DNA of 11,549 nucleotides, taken from positions 1 to 11,549 of the forward strand of contig JBDHRV010000117.1 of the NCBI GenBank assembly GCA_039807745.1, read 5' to 3'. Below are positions 5,877 through 11,549 of the stretch, piece after piece. The DNA is from JAEUMW01 sp039807745 (GTDB lineage Bacteria > Pseudomonadota > Gammaproteobacteria > Burkholderiales > JAEUMW01). The stretch's first letter is position 1. Every line of letters begins with the position of its first letter. Below the pieces are notes generated by a model. The model was not told where the DNA came from. It saw only the letters and a list, made by a program, of their open reading frames with translations, and did not search any database. A program made the translations under genes and the position numbers.

Positions 5877-7658
5877 ATGATTCCCCAATCCTTCATCCAG
5901 GATCTGCTGAGCCGCCTCGACATTGTCGACGTGGTCGAATCTCATCTGCCGCTCAAGCGGGCGGGCACGAATCTCGTCGCATGCTGCCCGTTCCACAGCG
6001 AAAGGAGCCCCTCCTTCACGGTCAGCCCGGCGAAGCAGTTCTACCACTGTTTCGGCTGTGGGGCGCACGGCAACGCCATCGGGTTCGTCATGGAGTATTC
6101 CGGCCTGGGCTTCATCGAGGCGATCAAGGAATTGGCTGCACGGACCGGTATGAGCGTCCCGGAGGTGCGCGGCGAAGCCCCGGCCACGTCGTCGGCCGAG
6201 ATGACGCAGAGCCTCGCCGAAGTACTGCGCGCGGCGGCGGTGTTCTTCAAGGCTGAACTCAAGCGCTCGGAGGTGGCCGTCGCTTACCTCAAGGGCCGCG
6301 GCTTGACCGGTGAGATCGCCGCTCGTTTCGGTCTGGGTTTCGCGCCGCCCGGCTGGCAGAACCTCGCCGCAGTTTTCCCGGACTATCGGGCACAGGTGCT
6401 GGTCGATGCCGGGCTCGTCATCGAAGGCGACGAGGGCAAGCGATACGACCGCTTCCGCGATCGCATCATGTTTCCGATCGTCAATCCCCGTGGCAACATC
6501 GTGGGCTTCGGAGGTCGCGTGCTGGGACCTGGCGAACCGAAATACCTCAATTCGCCCGAGACGCCGGTCTTCGAGAAGGGGCGGGAGATTTACGGGCTGT
6601 ACCAGGGACGCGGCGCCATCCGCGCTTCGGGCCGGGTGATCGTAGTGGAAGGCTACATGGATGTGGTTGCCCTGGCGCAGCACGGCATTGACGATGTGGT
6701 GGCTACCCTGGGCACCGCGACCACCTCCTTCCATGTTCAGAAGCTGTTCAAGCAGGCGGGCCGCGTCGTTTTTTGTTTCGACGGCGACGAGGCGGGTCGG
6801 CGCGCAGCGTGGCGCGCACTGGAAAACTGTCTTGGACAGTTGGTCGATGGCAAAGAAGTCGCCTTTGCGTTCCTGCCAGAGGGGGAAGATCCCGACAGCT
6901 GCGTGCGCAAGACGGGGCGCGAACGCTTCGAGGCGCTGATCCGCGACGCCGCGCCGCTTTCCGAATTTCTGTTGCGTGAACTTACCCATCCTCTCGATCT
7001 CACTACGGCTGAGGGGCGTGCAAGCTTGCTGCAGACTGCCAAGCCCCTGGTGAAGCAGATCGCTGCTCCGGCGCTCGGCGCCATGGTCCGCAGACGCTTG
7101 GCGGAGCTTGCGGGACTCGATCAGGCTGAGGTCGGTGCGCTGTTCGGCATTCAGAGCGGTCCCTGGTCACGGCGATCTCCGGAGCGGACCCGGCGCATCG
7201 CCCCGGTATCGCTGCAGCGCCATGTCCTGCGCTGTCTGCTGCTCGCCCCTCGGCTGGCAGCAGCGGTCGATCGATCCATCTGCGATGCGGACGATCCGGA
7301 TACGCGGGCAACGCGCGCGCTGGTTGATTATCTGGCGGCCAATCCAGATCTGGACGAGCGGGTTTTGGTTGCTCTCGTGAGTGATCACTTTCGTGGATCT
7401 ACGCATGAAGCGGCGCTGAACTCAGCGGCCGCAGAGATCATCGAAGTCCGGATGGGTGAATTCGACGCCGCGGCGGAGCTCGCCGGAGCCATGAGCCAGA
7501 TCAAGGACTTGCGTCGGAAAGCCAGGTTTGCAGAGCTCGGGGACAAGCCGCTCGCCTCCCTGAGCGCGGACGAACGCACCGAGCTGCGGCGCCTACAGGC
7601 TGAACGCCGCGAGCCGATTGGGGGTCCAACGGGCAGCATCGGGCCTGTGATAAACTAA
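5877..7658 (+). CDS. dnaG: DNA primase DnaG
   Basis: DnaG makes the short RNA primers for lagging-strand replication and is recruited by the DnaB helicase. The 593-residue protein (E. coli 581) has its three domains. The zinc-binding domain carries C37, H40, C58 and C61 in CPFH and CFGC. The RNA polymerase domain runs about 100-365 with conserved PKYLNSPETPVFEKG, the TOPRIM glutamate E258 in VVEGYMDVVAL, and metal-binding D302 and D304 in DGDEAGRRA. The C-terminal helicase-binding region covers about 440-580 and is poorly conserved, as usual. ATG 5877 is chosen over GTG 5838 because MIPQSFIQDLL aligns with the family start and the TATAAT box falls between the two. rpoD follows after 31 bases. 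Confidence 0.97.
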   Translation: MIPQSFIQDLLSRLDIVDVVESHLPLKRAGTNLVACCPFHSERSPSFTVSPAKQFYHCFGCGAHGNAIGFVMEYSGLGFIEAIKELAARTGMSVPEVRGEAPATSSAEMTQSLAEVLRAAAVFFKAELKRSEVAVAYLKGRGLTGEIAARFGLGFAPPGWQNLAAVFPDYRAQVLVDAGLVIEGDEGKRYDRFRDRIMFPIVNPRGNIVGFGGRVLGPGEPKYLNSPETPVFEKGREIYGLYQGRGAIRASGRVIVVEGYMDVVALAQHGIDDVVATLGTATTSFHVQKLFKQAGRVVFCFDGDEAGRRAAWRALENCLGQLVDGKEVAFAFLPEGEDPDSCVRKTGRERFEALIRDAAPLSEFLLRELTHPLDLTTAEGRASLLQTAKPLVKQIAAPALGAMVRRRLAELAGLDQAEVGALFGIQSGPWSRRSPERTRRIAPVSLQRHVLRCLLLAPRLAAAVDRSICDADDPDTRATRALVDYLAANPDLDERVLVALVSDHFRGSTHEAALNSAAAEIIEVRMGEFDAAAELAGAMSQIKDLRRKARFAELGDKPLASLSADERTELRRLQAERREPIGGPTGSIGPVIN

Positions 7659-7689
7659 AAAGCTTTTCTCGGACTATCGGACAACCTTC
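7646..7689 (+). promoter_or_regulatory. dnaG-rpoD junction with weak extended -10
   Basis: TGTGATAAA (7646-7654) overlaps the end of dnaG and resembles an extended -10 box at four of six core positions; no -35 is seen. A short AAAAGCTTTT palindrome (7658-7667) follows the dnaG stop. A weak own promoter for rpoD is possible, but read-through from dnaG is the simpler view. Confidence 0.25.
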
Positions 7690-9588
<1,899 letters not shown>

Positions 9589-9641
9589 GGGCACCTCTGT
9601 CTAGCCCGCGCCATGCGCGCGCACTCTGACCACGCGATGAA

Positions 9642-9683
9642 CGACTGTGCTGCGCTAAAGCGGTCGGTTGCAGCGGACAGTCG
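9642..9683 (+). repeat. Imperfect 12-bp inverted repeat downstream of rpoD
   Basis: CGACTGT (9642-9648) plus GCTGC (9649-9653) pairs with GCAGC (9670-9674) and ACAGTCG (9677-9683), with only a GG bulge at 9675-9676 and a 16-base loop. It begins 53 bases after the rpoD stop and may end or protect the rpoD message. There is no T-run. Confidence 0.5.
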
Positions 9684-9895
9684 CACAGTTCCGCCTTGTA
9701 GTTCTCGTCCAGCACTCTGGCAGCCGCGCGTTCCCTGACAGGACGTCGAGCGCGCAGCGACCAAGTGCTCGCTCCGAGATGCCGCCAAGAGCGGGAGCGT
9801 CTCCGACTTGGCTTGCCTCCAGGGGCGTTGCGCGCGTGGTATATCGATTGCTCAGCGCCGGATCGATACATTCGTAACGATTCTGAAGAACGCAT

Positions 9896-9942
9896 CCGGG
9901 GTACTATCAGTTGCCTCGCGGACGATATCAACTGACCCCCGG
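9896..9942. promoter_or_regulatory. Imperfect palindrome upstream of the transglycosylase-like gene
   Basis: CCGGGG (9896-9901) pairs with CCCCGG (9937-9942), and TCAGTTG (9907-9913) pairs with CAACTGA (9929-9935), with a 15-base centre and a short unpaired TACTA on the left. It ends 8 bases before the putative -10 box and covers the -35 zone, the position of an operator. A hairpin terminator of upstream transcripts is the alternative. Confidence 0.45.
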
Positions 9943-9950
9943 TTCTCTGC

Positions 9951-9956
9951 TATATT
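9951..9956 (+). promoter_or_regulatory. Putative -10 box of the transglycosylase-like gene
   Basis: TATATT matches five of six consensus bases and lies 21 bases before ATG 9978. TCAACT (9928-9933) at 17-base spacing is only a weak -35. GAGAG (9965-9969), 8 bases before the ATG, can serve as ribosome binding site. Confidence 0.45.
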
Positions 9957-9977
9957 CGGCACACGAGAGTTCGCGCC

Positions 9978-11369
9978 ATGATGCGGTCTGCATTGTGTAT
10001 GTTGCTCTGTGCTGCCTCCCTCGCGCATGCGGAGGAGGTGGCAGAAAGTCTTCCGCTGGCCGACTACCCGCCTCCATCTATCGTCGGGATCCCCGACTCA
10101 CCCATGCGCGCGGACATCCTCCTCGATCGCCTCAACAAAGGGGACGAGGAATGCAACAAAGTCCCGATCGCCAGTTTTGTCGAAACCGACGGCACACGGA
10201 TCACCGCCCGCCCGGTCGCGCTGTGCGCATACAAGGAAAGCGATCGTTCATGGCACGTGATCCGACTCGCGATTCAACAGCCGGTGCCCGATGAGTACAA
10301 GCGGTGCGTCGCCAGCGCCCCCGATGTGGCGTCTCGGCGCGATTGTTCGCTTCCGTATCGCGTCCTGACTCAGGATTATCGCGTCGAGCACTTAGCGGGC
10401 TACGGCATTTCGCGGATGATTTTCAATGTCTCGCAAGGCGGTGAGCATCTCGTCGTCTATCGCACGCGGCATGTGTGGTTCGACGATGACGCGCTGGCCT
10501 CGGGCGATCCTGCGCGCATCATCGCCACGGCGCGCCCGGTCAACTACACGCCCTATCATCCGGATTTCTTCGACCGAGCCCTGGTCCGGAACGGGCGCGC
10601 TTTTCTGCACCTCAGGGCTCGTCATGCCCTGCGCGCGCTCCGCGAGAAGGCCGTGCCGTCACTGGCGTATCCGAACGAGTATGTCGCGGATGTCGTGCCG
10701 GAAGAGACCCCCGTCGCGGTCGCGATCATCGAACAAAGTGATGACAAGAAGTTCAGTGAAGACCCGAAGGGAACGATCGAGGCGGTGTTCATCGAATACG
10801 CGCTCAATGGCCTGGATGCGTTCAAGTGGGCGCAGTCAGGCGCCAATGCGCTGGCCGCGATGCAGTTCACGATGAATACTTATCTCAACATCGCGAATGA
10901 GACGTACGTGTCTGCGGGGTTGGATCCGCAGTTTACGAGGGGCGCACGCGATCTCGACAACGCCGTGCGGGCCGCCATCTGTCTCATCGATTACGAGGTA
11001 AGGAACTTCTCCAACGCGACCGATGTTCCGAGGCTGTTTCGCGACGATCCGCTCTTGGCGGGCATCTATCCTGTCGCCGCATACAACGGTGGTCATGGCT
11101 GGGCCAGGAATCTGTATCGATGGGTCAAGAGCAACGGAATCGATCTCGAGAACGCTGAGGCAGACATGCCGAGAGCGCTGGTGAATAGAAGAGAATCGTG
11201 CCCTTGTCACATGATCAAGACGAGCGTGCGCGGCAAGGACGGGAAGCGTACGGTCACAACACGCAAGGTCATGCGGGTGATAAAGACAACCAACACCGAA
11301 ACACCCGGCTACGTAAGGAAATATCTATACGTGATCAACTACTTGGCTGATCCCGACACAGGCGGTTGA
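9978..11369 (+). CDS. Secreted lytic transglycosylase-like protein (divergent SLT/GH23 fold)
   Basis: A Sec signal peptide is evident: MMRSALCMLLCAASLAHA with likely cleavage after AHA at residue 18. Residues 19-240 match nothing I know; C59, C83, C110 and C123 could form periplasmic disulfides. Residues 245-455 follow the order of SLT-type transglycosylase motifs: AIIEQSDDKKF (249-259) at the place of the catalytic helix, SGANALAAMQF (287-297) like SxxGAxGxMQ, VAAYNGG (366-372) like AAYNAG, and ETPGYVRKYLYVINYL (441-456) like ETRxYVxxxL. Oddities: the usual catalytic Glu position aligns with S254 (E252 is near), about 25 residues are inserted before the MQ motif, and a basic segment of some 50 residues with CPC (408-410) lies before the ETPGYV motif. 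Peptidoglycan binding or cleavage in the periplasm is inferred. It stands alone between rpoD and a tRNA gene, with its own likely promoter. ATG 9981 is an alternative start. Confidence 0.6.
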   Translation: MMRSALCMLLCAASLAHAEEVAESLPLADYPPPSIVGIPDSPMRADILLDRLNKGDEECNKVPIASFVETDGTRITARPVALCAYKESDRSWHVIRLAIQQPVPDEYKRCVASAPDVASRRDCSLPYRVLTQDYRVEHLAGYGISRMIFNVSQGGEHLVVYRTRHVWFDDDALASGDPARIIATARPVNYTPYHPDFFDRALVRNGRAFLHLRARHALRALREKAVPSLAYPNEYVADVVPEETPVAVAIIEQSDDKKFSEDPKGTIEAVFIEYALNGLDAFKWAQSGANALAAMQFTMNTYLNIANETYVSAGLDPQFTRGARDLDNAVRAAICLIDYEVRNFSNATDVPRLFRDDPLLAGIYPVAAYNGGHGWARNLYRWVKSNGIDLENAEADMPRALVNRRESCPCHMIKTSVRGKDGKRTVTTRKVMRVIKTTNTETPGYVRKYLYVINYLADPDTGG

Positions 11370-11380
11370 CACGCCCCCGG

Positions 11381-11397
11381 GCCGTCGCTACGACGGC
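11381..11397 (+). terminator. Hairpin after the transglycosylase-like gene, possible terminator
   Basis: A perfect 7-bp stem, GCCGTCG (11381-11387) against CGACGGC (11391-11397), has a CTA loop and lies 11 bases after the stop codon. There is no T-run, so Rho-independent termination is uncertain. Two more hairpins follow at 11420-11444 and 11450-11466. Confidence 0.4.
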
Positions 11398-11449
11398 TAG
11401 GGTCGACGAGGCCCTAAGCAAGCTGCGATACTCGCAATCAGCTTCGGCC

Positions 11450-11466
11450 ATGCGCACCGGGCGCAT
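11450..11466. repeat. Perfect 6-bp hairpin upstream of the tRNA gene
   Basis: ATGCGC (11450-11455) pairs with GCGCAT (11461-11466) around ACCGG. It lies just upstream of the AT-rich tRNA promoter and is the last of three hairpins in this spacer. Confidence 0.35.
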
Positions 11467-11469
11467 CTG

Positions 11470-11509
11470 GCTTTATCTAATTGAATAATAAGTATAAGAC
11501 ACATTCGTT
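11470..11509 (+). promoter_or_regulatory. Promoter region of the CAT-anticodon tRNA gene
   Basis: An abrupt AT-rich tract contains TATAAG (11493-11498), five of six matches to a -10 box, which places the start near 11505, a few bases before the mature tRNA 5' end as is usual. The -35 is weak: only T-rich CTTTAT (11471-11476) at 16 bases. Confidence 0.5.
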
Positions 11510-11549
11510 GGGTCTGTAGCTCAGTCGGTTAGAGCAGGGGACTCATAAT
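11510..11549 (+). tRNA. tRNA with CAT anticodon (Ile2 or elongator Met), 5' part only
   Basis: The first 40 bases of a tRNA fit the cloverleaf exactly: acceptor strand GGGTCTG (11510-11516), T8-A9, D-stem GCTC/GAGC (11519-11522, 11532-11535) with GG in the loop, anticodon stem GGGGA (11537-11541), and loop CTCATAA (11542-11548) with anticodon CAT at 11544-11546. The window end cuts the gene at the first base of the 3' anticodon stem. CAT occurs in elongator Met, initiator Met and the Ile2 tRNA whose C34 is changed to lysidine by TilS. I lean to Ile2 from the GGGGACTCATAAT context, but the missing half is needed to decide. Initiator is unlikely because the three consecutive GC pairs of its anticodon stem are not seen. 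Confidence 0.9.

Larger units (their letters stand above)
9589..9977. other. 389-bp gap after rpoD with several inverted repeats
   Basis: No convincing gene is seen. The short frames here lack a ribosome binding site and family-like sequence. The gap holds a 12-bp imperfect hairpin (9642-9683), nested repeats CCAAGT/ACTTGG (9761-9766, 9806-9811) and CGCTCC/GGAGCG (9770-9775, 9794-9799), TATCGAT/ATCGATA (9842-9848, 9862-9868) and the large palindrome at 9896-9942. Such density hints at structured RNA or decayed mobile DNA. Confidence 0.5.

Noticed and set aside
5799..6989. Antisense frame of 396 residues inside dnaG
   Set aside because: It lies opposite the zinc and TOPRIM domains of a clear primase, and its translation shows no recognisable domain.
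6379..7680. Direct repeat CGGACTATCGG at 6379-6389 and 7670-7680
   Set aside because: An 11-base match within 11.5 kb is expected several times by chance, and one copy is inside conserved dnaG coding sequence.
9668..9877. Small + strand frame of 69 residues in the gap after rpoD
   Set aside because: No ribosome binding site, no hydrophobic or conserved pattern, and Ser/Arg-rich composition as in random GC-rich sequence.

Overview
The window is a stretch of conserved housekeeping genes from a GC-rich proteobacterium. It is most likely a betaproteobacterium or a close relative. The support is the set of neighbourhoods rimM-trmD-rplS, ogt-xerD, folB/plsY, tsaD/rpsU and rpsU-yqeY-dnaG-rpoD, together with the protein sequences, which read like E. 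coli orthologues with betaproteobacterial features. I cannot name the genus. No CRISPR array, insertion sequence or recognisable defence gene is visible.

Layout. (1) 1-1376: the 3' end of the rpsP-type ribosome operon, with rimM (partial), trmD and rplS, closed by a textbook intrinsic terminator. (2) 1406-2765: ogt (DNA alkylation repair) overlapping xerD (chromosome dimer resolution), both on the + strand. (3) 2782-4914: folB (-), plsY (+) and tsaD (-), arranged convergently and divergently with very short gaps. (4) 4915-9588: the macromolecular-synthesis operon rpsU-yqeY-dnaG-rpoD. It is divergent from tsaD across an AT-rich double promoter and has a perfect TATAAT box just ahead of dnaG. 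(5) 9589-11549: the only accessory-looking part. A 389-bp gap with several inverted repeats leads to a secreted protein of 463 residues that resembles a lytic transglycosylase. A run of three small hairpins follows, and then the first 40 bases of a CAT-anticodon tRNA cut by the window end.

How the genes fit together. Regions 1 and 4 serve translation and replication start-up: tRNA and ribosome maturation, ribosomal proteins L19 and S21, primase and the primary sigma factor. TsaD makes the t6A37 modification on tRNAs that read ANN codons, a class that includes the CAT-anticodon tRNA at the right end. PlsY (phospholipids) and FolB (folate) are metabolic core genes.

I found no clear new multi-gene system. 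The best candidates for a second look are the divergent transglycosylase-like gene, which seems to lack the usual catalytic Glu at its aligned position, the large imperfect palindrome just upstream of its putative -10 box, and the structured non-coding segments on either side of it.
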